Assembly: GCA_018644935.1 (NCBI GenBank)
Contig: JABGPL010000035.1
Span: 1 to 37,461 of the forward strand
Source: Calditrichota bacterium
GTDB taxonomy: Bacteria > Electryoneota > AABM5-125-24 > Hatepunaeales > Hatepunaeaceae
Direction of reading: 5' to 3'
DNA length: 37,461 nucleotides
The notes beneath the pieces are model-generated. The model was given only the letters and a program-made list of their open reading frames with translations, searched no databases and was not told the DNA's origin. Position 1 is the stretch's first letter, and each line of letters begins with the position of its first letter. This document shows, one piece after another, positions 16,623-25,438 of this stretch. The translations under genes were made by a program, and so were the position numbers.

Positions 16623-19295
16623 ATGAGGTTACCTACACCCTTTTACTGGCTTACGGCGTTTGTAGTTATTTCAGGTATATTTTTTATTCCGGGGACTGTC
16701 AATGCGACGCGTCCCCTTTCTCTCCCGAATAATCAGCTCTGGTCTGCACCTGATTCACCGGACGGACCAAATCGGTTGACGCGTCCGAGTTTGAGGAATC
16801 CGAACCGAGACTTTGACAACTACATCGGTCAACTCCAACTCATCGTCGACTTCCTCGACAGTCTTCAGGAACAAGACCCTGAGCATGCTCAGTTCGGTGG
16901 AATGCATGAAGGCGAAACCGGTAACCTCTGGGCCATTGTTGAAACCGATAACACTCAGGAAGCTATTCGGGTATGGTGCGAATATGCCGCTTTCTTTGAG
17001 GACACAGAATCTTACAGTCAAAACATTGCTGATGCATGGACATACTGTGATAACCATCCTGCCTGGGAAGAAGCTCTCGGAAACCCCGATGCACTCTATT
17101 ATTCCCTGCACAACAGTGGTTGGGGTTTGATTGCAGAAATGCGATATCGCGAGCTCTATGATGACAGTCGTCGCGAATATAGTCTGAATTGTGCAGACCA
17201 CATCGCCGAAGACGCACCAAACATTGAGGTGGATCAAGAGGACCGCCTTATGCCGCTGGTTTTAGGCTTGGCATCCGGTACACTTTATGAATATGGTATT
17301 CTTGAGGATTCTGAAGAATATAGAAATGCAGCAGTGCGAATTGCTGAAAATGTACAGACTTGGATTGACCATGATCTGGAAAGGTTACATCACAATGAAA
17401 TCTGGGCGATGTGTGGTGGAACAGCCATGTGGGGAGTCCTTCGTGCTCTCGGTAAAAATGATTCGGCAGCAACCGCAAATTGGGCTAATGCAAGACTTGA
17501 GGAAATGGACGTAATTGCAGGCGCAGGACAGTGGAACAACTCCTGGAACATCTGGTACGCGCATGCTTGGCATGAAGCTTTTATGCTCACTGGATCAGAA
17601 GACTATCGCGATAATGCCATCTTCATTGTTGATAGTCTGCTGGCTCAGGATTACGACGAGGACGGAGGAATTCCCGCCACCATCGGTGATCCACTCGATG
17701 AAGATCAATCCTGGGTTACTGCTTACACTGGCTGGATGGGTCTCAGCAATCTGTTCGTGGAGTTACCACAGGTGAATGCAGGGATAATCGATCTAATCAG
17801 TCCCGATATCACTCGACCCTACTCAGTTAATGATATACACAGTTTCACGTTCCGATTGGAAAACGCTGGCATTACAGAAGATATAAACATCCCGGTCAGC
17901 ATCAGAGGTGCTTTCAACTTTGATGGAGAGATACAGGCTGAAGGCTGGCAACCAATTGAATGGCAACTCGAAGAACCTTGGCAACCACAGGAGTCTGGCG
18001 AAATTGAATTTATGGTTTTCACAGACCATCCTGAAGATGGTGACAGGACAAACGACTCACTTACCTTAACAATGGATATTCGTCCTGTGGCGGATTTGAA
18101 TTTATCAACCCAAGATATTGACGGAAATCCTGTTCATACAACATTCTTTTTCTACAATCATGAGCTCGATCCTTCTGAAGTTTATCAGATGCTAGAGACA
18201 AATTCTGATAACGGTTCATCTGAATCCGAAATGATGGTTGGTGTCTATAGTGTGGCTATTGTGCCAGATTTTCCCTATCCTGCTCAGAGAATTGAAGAAT
18301 ACAACGTTACCGAGGGCAGGCAAAATCGGATTAACCGTCAGTATGAGCAACCACCGGTGCTTTTAGTTAACCGCGACACGGACAGCACTAATGCTGACTA
18401 TTACAAAACAGAGCTCGAAGCTGAGCTGTTCCCCTACTATCATTGGCGTAGCGAGGACCTTGGAGTTGTATCGGATCATACCACAGATTTTGAGACCATC
18501 ATATATTTCACCGGAGATAGACAGAATGAAACTATCCCACCTGAAGACCGCAATGAGTTAAGTGAAGCCTTGGCTGCGGGTCGAAATGTATTCGTGACCG
18601 GTCAATACATAGCGAATGATCTGCAGGATGATCCTTTCCTGTCCGAATTCCTGCATGCAACATTCCTCGATGATTCGATCGGAACACCTATGGTTGAAGG
18701 GATTGAAGGGGATGAGGTGTTAGGTGATATGTCCATGTTATTAATGGGAAACCGAGGTGCTAATAATCAGCGTGGTCGTGCAGGTATAGCTGTAGTTGAA
18801 GGAGGGATCTCGTGTGCAGTTTACCAGAACCGTCCAGATACGGCAGCTGCCGTCCGGTGGGAAGAAGAGAATGGTGCTAAGGGAATGTTCCTGGCTTTTG
18901 GATTTGAAGGTATTAGTGGCAGTGTTGGAAGCTCAAGAAACGAAATTATGGTTTCCGTTCTTGAATGGATGAATACTTCGCGTCAGGATGTTATCGAAAA
19001 AGGTATCTTCGTTTCACCTTTTTCCATGAACTTAATCAATGCTTATCCCAATCCGACAAATGGCGGTGTAAGATTTGATTTCAGCCATCCTGTAGGCTCT
19101 TCAGTAAATATTGAAGTAATTGACCTGCAGGGACGGAGAATTGCCATCTTCCCCGCTCAAACGATCTCAAATGGTATGTGGAATGGAACTGACTGGCTGG
19201 GATCACCAGTCTCAACTGGAAAATATTATATCAGACTGGTCGAACCGAACTCAAATCAAGTTATTGGCAGCACTTCAGTTCTGATGATACGATGA
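16623..19295 (+). CDS. large secreted protein with helical repeat-like domain and C-terminal sorting domain
   Basis: Exported protein of 890 residues with no family I can name. The signal peptide (residues 1-30) ends near VNATR. About 35-390 is rich in Trp, Tyr, Glu and Asp with repeating helix pairs (DYRDNAIFIVDSLL; DYDEDGGIPATIGDP), like an alpha/alpha toroid of glycoside hydrolases or epimerases. About 395-560 is beta-rich and Ig-like. About 565-780 resembles a class I amidotransferase-like domain (VLLVNRDTDS; EALAAGRNVFVTGQYI). The last 85 residues (AYPNPTNGGVRFDF; GKYYIRLVE) match the Por/T9SS or FlgD-like tails of FCB bacteria, implying surface delivery. ATG at 16623 is preferred to TTG at 16617 because CGAGGA lies 7 bases upstream. 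It stands alone and meets the next gene tail to tail with one base between. Confidence 0.85.
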   Translation: MRLPTPFYWLTAFVVISGIFFIPGTVNATRPLSLPNNQLWSAPDSPDGPNRLTRPSLRNPNRDFDNYIGQLQLIVDFLDSLQEQDPEHAQFGGMHEGETGNLWAIVETDNTQEAIRVWCEYAAFFEDTESYSQNIADAWTYCDNHPAWEEALGNPDALYYSLHNSGWGLIAEMRYRELYDDSRREYSLNCADHIAEDAPNIEVDQEDRLMPLVLGLASGTLYEYGILEDSEEYRNAAVRIAENVQTWIDHDLERLHHNEIWAMCGGTAMWGVLRALGKNDSAATANWANARLEEMDVIAGAGQWNNSWNIWYAHAWHEAFMLTGSEDYRDNAIFIVDSLLAQDYDEDGGIPATIGDPLDEDQSWVTAYTGWMGLSNLFVELPQVNAGIIDLISPDITRPYSVNDIHSFTFRLENAGITEDINIPVSIRGAFNFDGEIQAEGWQPIEWQLEEPWQPQESGEIEFMVFTDHPEDGDRTNDSLTLTMDIRPVADLNLSTQDIDGNPVHTTFFFYNHELDPSEVYQMLETNSDNGSSESEMMVGVYSVAIVPDFPYPAQRIEEYNVTEGRQNRINRQYEQPPVLLVNRDTDSTNADYYKTELEAELFPYYHWRSEDLGVVSDHTTDFETIIYFTGDRQNETIPPEDRNELSEALAAGRNVFVTGQYIANDLQDDPFLSEFLHATFLDDSIGTPMVEGIEGDEVLGDMSMLLMGNRGANNQRGRAGIAVVEGGISCAVYQNRPDTAAAVRWEEENGAKGMFLAFGFEGISGSVGSSRNEIMVSVLEWMNTSRQDVIEKGIFVSPFSMNLINAYPNPTNGGVRFDFSHPVGSSVNIEVIDLQGRRIAIFPAQTISNGMWNGTDWLGSPVSTGKYYIRLVEPNSNQVIGSTSVLMIR

Positions 19296-19296
19296 T

Positions 19297-19806
19297 TTAA
19301 AAGCCTGAGCTGGGATTCCAGAATCCGAGGAAACCCTGACAGGCAAGGGTAATTATTGTGCCGGCTATGCTAACTCCGAGGGATATGGCAATCATTGCCG
19401 GTACAAACCTGATACCGAAAAGATAGGCGGCAACTGATCCCGTCCATGCTCCTGTAACTGGCAGGGGAATCGACACGAACAGCATAAGCCCAATAAACCG
19501 GAAACGTTCGACAATCTTTCCTCTCCGTCTTGTTCTCGCGAATAGCCAATCAAAGAATCTGTCCATTTTTTTCCATCTTCGCAGGAAGTGCTGTGCTGGA
19601 TCGAGTAAGATAAGAATCACCGGAACAGGCAGTAAATTGCCGATAATACTCCAGATAAGTGCCGTACTCCAATTTAAATGAAGAGCAAATGTCGCATATG
19701 GAATTGAAAACCTGAGCTCTGTCACCGGAAGTGCAGCAAGACATGCCGTTACGATCTCCGGACTGGCGCTGAGTCCTGAAACTACCTGTGCTATCCTGTC
19801 TTTCAT
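19297..19806 (-). CDS. COG2426-type small membrane protein (putative small multidrug export family)
   Basis: Integral membrane protein of about 169 residues with four or so hydrophobic segments. It shows the family features PVTELRFSIPYATF and GNLLPVPVILILLDP, then a basic cytoplasmic loop (RRWKKMDR; RTRRRGK) and the conserved LFVSIPLPVTGAWTGSVAAYLFG stretch in the second half. The Pfam name says small multi-drug export, but transport activity is poorly established for the family. The start is ambiguous: GTG 19824 and ATG 19818 lie inside pcm, while ATG 19806 begins just past the pcm stop with GAGGATGG upstream, so I use 19806. It is the last gene of the ten-gene minus-strand run. Confidence 0.82.
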   Translation of the reverse strand: MKDRIAQVVSGLSASPEIVTACLAALPVTELRFSIPYATFALHLNWSTALIWSIIGNLLPVPVILILLDPAQHFLRRWKKMDRFFDWLFARTRRRGKIVERFRFIGLMLFVSIPLPVTGAWTGSVAAYLFGIRFVPAMIAISLGVSIAGTIITLACQGFLGFWNPSSGF

Positions 19807-19807
19807 A

Positions 19808-20464
19808 TTACCAGCCATCCTCACCGATCAGTGGAACGAATATGCAGCGACAATTGTCAACCGACTCCATCTGACCAGCCTTAGTTTTTGAAATTACTTT
19901 AAGATCCTGCAAGTGCCTCTCCCCTACTGGCACGACCATTTTTCCACCTGTCACAAGCTGCTGAAAAAGTATTTCCGGAATTTTTGGAGCAGCAGCAGTA
20001 ACTATTATTCTATCGAATGGGCTCTTGTGTGTCCAACCAACCGTACCATCTCCAACTTTGAAATGGATATTATTATAACCCAATCTATCCAAACACTCCT
20101 CAGCGACTATCGAAAGACTTTCATATCGCTCAATTGTCCAAACTTCTGATCCCAACTCGGCGAGAATCGCTGTTTGATAGCCAGACCCAGTCCCAATTTC
20201 AAGAATTTTCTCACTGCCGGTCAATTCCAACAATTCAGTCATCAAAGCAACAATGTATGGCTGCGAAATGGTTTGCCCATCTCCGATTCCAAGCGGTCTG
20301 TCATCATAAGCGGAACCTTTATCCTTTGGCAACACAAACAGATGACGCTCAATTTTGTTCATGGCATCTAATACAATGTCAGACGAAACATCTCGAGCAC
20401 AGATTTGGTGCTTGATCATAATTTCGCGTCGATTCCTGAATAACTCGTCTGTTAGATTTGTCAA
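19808..20464 (-). CDS. pcm: protein-L-isoaspartate O-methyltransferase
   Basis: SAM-dependent repair enzyme that methylates isoaspartyl residues in aged proteins; 218 residues, as expected. The family signature is complete: RREIMIKHQI near the N-terminus, DDRPLGIGDGQTISQPYIVALM with the substrate loop, the SAM-binding EIGTGSGYQTA, and DRIIVTAAAPKIP. No signal peptide, so cytoplasmic. The start is TTG at 20464, within a TTGA overlap with the stop of the glycosyltransferase and with AAGGA 10 bases upstream. An ATG further in (MIKHQI) would cut into the conserved domain edge. The neighbouring genes do not form an obvious stress pathway. Confidence 0.95.
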   Translation of the reverse strand: MTNLTDELFRNRREIMIKHQICARDVSSDIVLDAMNKIERHLFVLPKDKGSAYDDRPLGIGDGQTISQPYIVALMTELLELTGSEKILEIGTGSGYQTAILAELGSEVWTIERYESLSIVAEECLDRLGYNNIHFKVGDGTVGWTHKSPFDRIIVTAAAPKIPEILFQQLVTGGKMVVPVGERHLQDLKVISKTKAGQMESVDNCRCIFVPLIGEDGW

Positions 20465-21153
20465 GAGAATATATCCTTGAAAACTACCCGGAGAAATCTG
20501 AACGTGTCTCTAACTCGATTCATGGAGCTGGGTGCGCCTGAATAAATCGTCGGAACCGGAAGCCAGCCAAATCGAGCTTTTTTATTTGCCCACTGAAGCA
20601 GACACTCTGTCTCAAAATCGTAGTTATTGCTTTTCAGGTTACGTACATCAATAAAACTGCCTCGAATGAGTCGATAACCACACTGAGCGTCTTTGATCGA
20701 GACACCTGTCACAATCGAAAGCAATTTGCTTGTAGAATAGTTAGAGAATCTTCTGTCCCAGGGCATCCCGCCATGTCTTCTGCGTTCGCCAATTATAATA
20801 TCCTCAATATCCTCTGTAGCTCGACTGATGAATGCCTGCAAAATTTCAGGATCATGCTGTCCATCACCATCCATCGTGATGACCCATTGAGGCTTACGTT
20901 CAATAATGTAACCAATCCCCGTTTTCAAGGCAAATCCTTTTCCCATATTATTTGGATTTGACAAGATTACAACGTTGTGTTGGCGAGCGATGTCTACCGT
21001 GCCATCTTCCGACCCATCATCAACGACGACAATATTGTGTTCTGGGATATATTGCTTTGTCTTTTGAAGGACATTGCCCAGGTAATCCCCAACATTGTAA
21101 GAGGGGATGATAATCCACACATCAGGTGAGTTTAGTTTTTTATCTGTTGCCAA
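20461..21153 (-). CDS. family 2 glycosyltransferase (polyprenyl-phosphate glycosyltransferase-like)
   Basis: GT-A fold transferase of 230 residues. It shows IIIPSYNVGDYLGNVL at the start, VVVDDGSEDGT, the NPNNMGKGFALKTGIGY motif and the metal-binding aspartates in TMDGDGQHDPE, followed by GYRLIRG. These features match the dolichyl/polyprenyl-phosphate mannosyl- or glucosyltransferase branch; no membrane segment is present, so it would act at the cytoplasmic face. The start is TTG at 21153, one base after the dctM stop; the sequence upstream has only a weak Shine-Dalgarno, and no other start precedes the conserved core. It is coupled to dctM upstream and pcm downstream, yet a functional link to the TRAP transporter is not evident. 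Confidence 0.85.
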   Translation of the reverse strand: MATDKKLNSPDVWIIIPSYNVGDYLGNVLQKTKQYIPEHNIVVVDDGSEDGTVDIARQHNVVILSNPNNMGKGFALKTGIGYIIERKPQWVITMDGDGQHDPEILQAFISRATEDIEDIIIGERRRHGGMPWDRRFSNYSTSKLLSIVTGVSIKDAQCGYRLIRGSFIDVRNLKSNNYDFETECLLQWANKKARFGWLPVPTIYSGAPSSMNRVRDTFRFLRVVFKDIFS

Positions 21154-21154
21154 T

Positions 21155-22423
21155 TTACTTGCCCATCAAACCGAGAGGATAGAGAGTTAAGACCGGGAGG
21201 TAGGTGATAAGAATCAATATTATTATCTGGATTGCCAGAAATGGGATTGTAGACCTGTACACCTGCAAGACCGGGCGTTTGAACCTGAAGCTGGATATAA
21301 ACAGATTAAGCCCCACCGGTGGTGTACTGTAGCCGATTTCGAGATTGGCGAGGAAAATAATCCCGAGATGAACCGGGTCGATTCCAAATTCGAGTGCAAC
21401 TGGTAAAACTAATGGAACAACAACCACGAGTGCCGAAAAAACGTCCATAAGGCAGCCAATAATAAGCAAAAATACATTAAGCATCAGTAAAAATCCGATG
21501 CGAGTAGAGACAATTGACTGAATCCACTCTACCATTGTTGAGGGTACATCAACAAATACGAGATAGTTCGTCAGAGCTAAGGCGGAACCTAGAATTAATA
21601 AAATACCACCAATTAGAATGCTACTCTCCCGCAGTATTCCTGGAAGGTCTTTGAGCGGATGGATATCTCGAATAATAAAACATTCCACAATAATTAGATA
21701 TATTACTGTGGCGATCGCCGCTTCAGTTGCCGTGAAAAATCCACTGTAAATCCCTCCAATCACAACTATCGGCAGAGGGAGTTCCCAAATAGCTTCCCTT
21801 ATTGCCGGGATAATCGGCTCCCGTTGTTTTGTTTTTTCGGATTTAAGTTTAAATCCATGTTTCATGCTGTAAAGGGATAATCCGGTTACCATCAATATCC
21901 CCGGTACAATCCCAGCGATGAACATTTTATCAACAGGTGTTTCAGCGATGACTGCATAGATAATAAGTGGTAAACTCGGTGGAAACAGCAGCCCTACACT
22001 TCCCGAAACTGTCAGTAATCCCAGCGAAAAATTTTCTTTGAATCCCGCTTTTAGAAGTGCTGGAAGCAGCAATCCACCCATGGCGACAATTGTGATTCCC
22101 GATGCACCGGAAAAGGCCGTAAACAATGCCATAGTCGAAAGAGCGACAACTGCCAATCCTCCTGGCAACCAGCCTAACAGAGCCTGTGCGAACTTTACGA
22201 GGCGGTCAGATGCCTTACTTTTTGCAAGTAAATATCCGGCAACGGTGAAAAGTGGAATTGCAACAAGAGTAGGATTTTCTGCGAGCCGGATAAGTTCAGC
22301 AAAGTATATGCTTAAGTTAATGTCTTCGGAAAAGAAGCCAGCAAGAGCGAGCATAGACAGGACTATAAACAGCGGTAGGCCTATCATTGCAATAAAAAAT
22401 AATCCTGTTAGGAAGATACTCAA
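21155..22423 (-). CDS. dctM: TRAP transporter large permease (DctM-like)
   Basis: Large membrane subunit of a tripartite ATP-independent periplasmic transporter, 422 residues with about 12 predicted membrane segments. Characteristic stretches are TVAGYLLAKSKASDRLVKFAQALLG cut short here, ALFTAFSGASGITI, GLLTVSGSVGLLFPPSLPLIIYAV and NLEIGYSTPPVGLN. It uses an ion gradient to import the ligand delivered by the P subunit. The start is TTG in a TTGA overlap with the dctQ stop, with GAGGAAA at suitable spacing. It belongs to the T-P-Q-M set and should form a complex with DctQ. The substrate is unknown; see the binding protein for why a simple carboxylate is doubtful. Confidence 0.94.
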   Translation of the reverse strand: MSIFLTGLFFIAMIGLPLFIVLSMLALAGFFSEDINLSIYFAELIRLAENPTLVAIPLFTVAGYLLAKSKASDRLVKFAQALLGWLPGGLAVVALSTMALFTAFSGASGITIVAMGGLLLPALLKAGFKENFSLGLLTVSGSVGLLFPPSLPLIIYAVIAETPVDKMFIAGIVPGILMVTGLSLYSMKHGFKLKSEKTKQREPIIPAIREAIWELPLPIVVIGGIYSGFFTATEAAIATVIYLIIVECFIIRDIHPLKDLPGILRESSILIGGILLILGSALALTNYLVFVDVPSTMVEWIQSIVSTRIGFLLMLNVFLLIIGCLMDVFSALVVVVPLVLPVALEFGIDPVHLGIIFLANLEIGYSTPPVGLNLFISSFRFKRPVLQVYRSTIPFLAIQIIILILITYLPVLTLYPLGLMGK

Positions 22424-22914
22424 GTCAGTTTTTCCTCAGAGTTGTCCTCTTTTTCAGGGAAGATAACCGAGCTCAGGAAGAATATGCCCATTAGGAAAAA
22501 ACAGATAGGCATCGCCAACTCAATATACCACTGTGGAATCCCGATACCAAAAAAGAAATTTCGCAGTAAGGTACCGGATTCTCGTTCTGAAATAATAAAA
22601 GAAATTGATAAATATCCCAGGAAAAAAGTGCAACCTGTCGCGAGAATACTCATCACCAGATGCAATATCTTTTTTATTCGAGGATTGCCAAAATGATCAA
22701 GGAGGTCAATCCGAATGTGCCTGTTTTCTGAAGCTGCAAGAACTCCTCCCAGAAGACCGGTAAGTAGAACCATTTGACGTAATTGAATATCCGCCCATGA
22801 TATACCTGTCGAGAAAAACCATCTTAGTAAAAGTTGGGTAGCAGCAAGTATTATCATCCACGACAGGACTGCCGAGGCGAGATAACCGACGATTTTTCGA
22901 ATAATACTGAGCAT
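22420..22914 (-). CDS. dctQ: TRAP transporter small permease (DctQ-like)
   Basis: Small membrane subunit of the TRAP transporter, 164 residues with four hydrophobic segments: one near 8-28, one at 45-65 (LRQMVLLTGLLGGVLAA), then the HIRIDLLDHF loop typical of the family, and two more. The ATG at 22914 is used because it lies 13 bases past the dctP stop and gives the usual family length; the longer open frame up to 23034 overlaps the dctP end and is not convincing. There is no strong Shine-Dalgarno sequence, so translation may be coupled to dctP. It ends in a charged tail (EKEDNSEEKLT) and overlaps dctM by four bases. Confidence 0.9.
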   Translation of the reverse strand: MLSIIRKIVGYLASAVLSWMIILAATQLLLRWFFSTGISWADIQLRQMVLLTGLLGGVLAASENRHIRIDLLDHFGNPRIKKILHLVMSILATGCTFFLGYLSISFIISERESGTLLRNFFFGIGIPQWYIELAMPICFFLMGIFFLSSVIFPEKEDNSEEKLT

Positions 22915-22927
22915 TATTAAAGTATAA

Positions 22928-23971
22928 TCAAGGATTTGACGTGCTGGAGTCAGGCTGGCTGCGATAGCGAAAGAGTAAATTTTGAAGATTCGCCAGTAAT
23001 TCTGGCGGGAAAAGATCACCTGAAAGTTTTTCATGTACCTGTAAACTGATCTTCATCATCTCGGCACGTTGTTCTTCATTTGAGGGTACTTGAGTTACAC
23101 CCCGTTTAAGCATAACATCATATGCTTCGATATTTTCCCGACGCGATCTTTCTACCAGTGTTTTCAAATGTTTTGACGCGACATCCTTCACAAGTGCCTT
23201 ATTCTCAATTGATAATTTATCAAATGACTTTTTAGTTATTAAAACAGCTCCATTAGAATGCGTAAATGGCACATCAGAGATGAAATCCACATGTGTGAAC
23301 CATTGCAATGCCAGTGCTGCAAGTGGGGAGCTGTAAGCAGCATTTATGAGTCCGGTTTGCAGCGACAACAACACATCTGTGACAGACAGAGGTACAGGCG
23401 ATTTGCCAAGTGCTTCAAAAAATGCGTGTGCCAGAGGATCACCCTGCCAGGTCCAGACCTTCGTATCTGCAAGATCAGTAGGCGTTGTTATCGGCTTATC
23501 CGAAAAGAAATAAACCCATCCGACATCTACCCAACCGAGAAGCACAAATCCTTTTTCTAATAGATTTGAATTGAAATACTCAAAGAGTTCCTTGTTTACA
23601 AAGTCAACTTCAGCATCATTGTTAAACAAATGGGGTAACTCAAGTATTCGGAACTCAGATAACACTTCCCCAAGTCCAAACCCGGTAAAGCCAGCAGATT
23701 GTATCTGTCCCAATCTCATTTTTCGAACTATATCTTTTTCATCACCCATTGACATATTAGGGTAGTACTTGAAGACAACCTCTCCCCCGCTCTTTTCCTT
23801 TACCTCATCGCCGATAGCTCGCATTACATCCATCCATGCAGAGCCATCCGGAGCAACTGTCGCAAATCGAATTGTTGTTTTTGCTTTCAGGTCATTAAAT
23901 GATGAAATAGAAAAAAAACAGCCCAAAAATAGTATTAAAATAATACTTCTTCTAAAACAATTCATCAACAT
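22928..23971 (-). CDS. dctP: TRAP transporter substrate-binding protein (DctP family, TatT-associated type)
   Basis: Periplasmic solute-binding subunit of 347 residues with a signal peptide cleaved near LKA-KTTIRF. The DctP fold is recognisable from RFATVAPDGSAWMD to FTHSNGAVLITKKS. Where carboxylate-binding members have an Arg (KIRVP), this protein has Trp173 (DTKVWTWQGDP), and DVLLSLQTGLINAAYSSPLAALALQW, of which I quote only part here as LQTGLINAAYSSP, follows the variant seen in TPR-protein-associated TRAP systems. This points to a non-carboxylate, perhaps hydrophobic, ligand. Two ATGs, at 23971 and 23965, are possible; both overlap the preceding lipoprotein gene. It is followed by dctQ and dctM. 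Confidence 0.93.
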   Translation of the reverse strand: MLMNCFRRSIILILFLGCFFSISSFNDLKAKTTIRFATVAPDGSAWMDVMRAIGDEVKEKSGGEVVFKYYPNMSMGDEKDIVRKMRLGQIQSAGFTGFGLGEVLSEFRILELPHLFNNDAEVDFVNKELFEYFNSNLLEKGFVLLGWVDVGWVYFFSDKPITTPTDLADTKVWTWQGDPLAHAFFEALGKSPVPLSVTDVLLSLQTGLINAAYSSPLAALALQWFTHVDFISDVPFTHSNGAVLITKKSFDKLSIENKALVKDVASKHLKTLVERSRRENIEAYDVMLKRGVTQVPSNEEQRAEMMKISLQVHEKLSGDLFPPELLANLQNLLFRYRSQPDSSTSNP

Positions 23972-24866
23972 GCTCCATGAGTTTCACTGATTTCTGTTGT
24001 GTCACCCTATTTATGAGAATTAAATCATCCGGTTCGTTTTCAGGTAAATTCAAAATATCTTCAAGAGTTTCTAAAAAAAGATCGCGGTTCAAAGTCTGCG
24101 TTGCGAAATATTTTGCATACAAATATTTACCATATATAAAATGCTGCCCATCCTTCTCCAGAGCACTTTCGAAATACTCCTTTGATTTAACTGCGCTTCC
24201 ACCAAGCATTGGAGGCAGACTGGCATAATATGCCCCAAAAAACCATAATGGTCCGGAATAGAAAAAATGCGGATCTCTGTCTAAAACCCACTGCATCATT
24301 TCTTTTGCAATCGGGATATTTGCCATAGATGATGGTGTTTTTTGAATATTAATTGAAGCAAACCACGCATTTGAAGTCCAATAAACTGCTGGCAAATCGT
24401 TCTCCCTGAGGGATGGAAGAATAGACTTGAATTGTCGGTAGTTAAGATCCTGACTGAGAAATCGTTCATCTCTGGCAGCGAGAATCCGAAATCCAAAATT
24501 ACGAGCTCTCTGATAAATTTTTACAGCTCTTTTGGGATGTTCATCTTCAAGAAATAGGAGAGCATATCCTGTATAGCCCTGTAGTGCTTTCATAAGTAAA
24601 TCCGAATCATCCGGTCTCAATTCGAGCAGTCCTTCAAGGATCTTCAAATCTGCTTCCATTGCCGTTTTCGCTAAATCGGGATCGGGTTCAGACATCAGTG
24701 ATAAAAAAGCTCCATCAATCAAAGGTCGAGTTGCCCATACTGTCAATGAAGATCTAAGTGAACATCCATTGATGAGTGGAAACAAAACACAGAGAAGCAG
24801 TGTAAAGACAATCCTCTGCTTGCCATCCAAATTTATGTAGCCCCAATTAGACATATTGCATTTCAT
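23952..24866 (-). CDS. TRAP-associated TPR lipoprotein (TatT-like)
   Basis: About 304 residues with a signal peptide and lipobox LINGC (Cys35), so anchored to a membrane and periplasmic. The mature part is all-helical with TPR-like segments (DLAKTAMEADLKILEGLLEL split as seen near residues 75-95, then QGYTGYALLFLEDEHPKRA and SKEYFESALEKDGQHF). This matches the TatT component family (TAtT), whose Treponema pallidum member binds the TRAP solute-binding protein. The neighbour order T-P-Q-M supports that role. Start ATG 24866 lies just after the stop of the upstream hydrolase; ATG 24854 is an alternative. It overlaps dctP by 20 bases. It probably presents or channels ligand to DctP. Confidence 0.88.
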   Translation of the reverse strand: MKCNMSNWGYINLDGKQRIVFTLLLCVLFPLINGCSLRSSLTVWATRPLIDGAFLSLMSEPDPDLAKTAMEADLKILEGLLELRPDDSDLLMKALQGYTGYALLFLEDEHPKRAVKIYQRARNFGFRILAARDERFLSQDLNYRQFKSILPSLRENDLPAVYWTSNAWFASINIQKTPSSMANIPIAKEMMQWVLDRDPHFFYSGPLWFFGAYYASLPPMLGGSAVKSKEYFESALEKDGQHFIYGKYLYAKYFATQTLNRDLFLETLEDILNLPENEPDDLILINRVTQQKSVKLMEHVDELF

Positions 24867-24870
24867 TGCA

Positions 24871-25434
24871 TCATAAAAAAGGATTAAATGTTTTTTCCAG
24901 CTCAATTGTGCTGTCCGGTCCGTGTCCAGGGTGGATTATCGTATCCCCGGGGTAAGTCATCAGTTTAGTTTTTATCTCTCTTATTTGTGTGGAATAGTTC
25001 TTTTCGTTGCTTGTTCCACCAACAGATCCGGCAAACAAAGAATCACCGGTAAACAAGTGTCCATCAAGGTATACAACTGCCATATCATCGGTGTGACCAG
25101 GGATTCTGTGGAAAATCCCAGAAACAAACCCTAATGTGAAAACATCACCGTCTTTGATGGATTTTCCCCGGCTGTCATCGGAGAATACCTGGATATCAGG
25201 ATACCTCGAAATTACGGATTCAATCTTGCCGATGTGATCGTAATGAGCATGAGTGATGAATAGTGACTCAACATCAAGATTGTTAATTTCGATGTACTCC
25301 TCCATGCGTGAGTCAAATCCACCAACGTCAATAATCAAAGTTTTCCGAGAGGATTTACAACTGATGATAAAAGAATTGACTTCTTCGATCTCAGGGAAAT
25401 TAAATCTCATTATTTGAAGATGTTTATTGATCAT
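24871..25434 (-). CDS. metallo-beta-lactamase-fold hydrolase (glyoxalase II-like)
   Basis: Cytoplasmic-looking protein of 187 residues with the full metal-binding set: THAHYDH gives His62, His64, Asp66 and His67; His114 lies in PGHT, Asp131 in GDSLF and His171 in HPGHG. The short size and the GDSLFAGSVGGT segment resemble YcbL-type glyoxalase II relatives, which hydrolyse thioesters, but the substrate cannot be read from sequence. No signal peptide. The ATG at 25434 is four bases beyond the stop of the pentapeptide gene; a second ATG at residue 9 is possible. Its stop is just ahead of the TatT start. Why it sits in the TRAP operon is unknown; it could act on an imported compound. Confidence 0.87.
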   Translation of the reverse strand: MINKHLQIMRFNFPEIEEVNSFIISCKSSRKTLIIDVGGFDSRMEEYIEINNLDVESLFITHAHYDHIGKIESVISRYPDIQVFSDDSRGKSIKDGDVFTLGFVSGIFHRIPGHTDDMAVVYLDGHLFTGDSLFAGSVGGTSNEKNYSTQIREIKTKLMTYPGDTIIHPGHGPDSTIELEKTFNPFL

Positions 25435-25438
25435 ATTG

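Noticed and set aside
22915-23034. N-terminal extension of dctQ
   Set aside because: It overlaps the end of dctP by about 107 bases and would add 40 residues not found in the family; the ATG at 22914 fits better.
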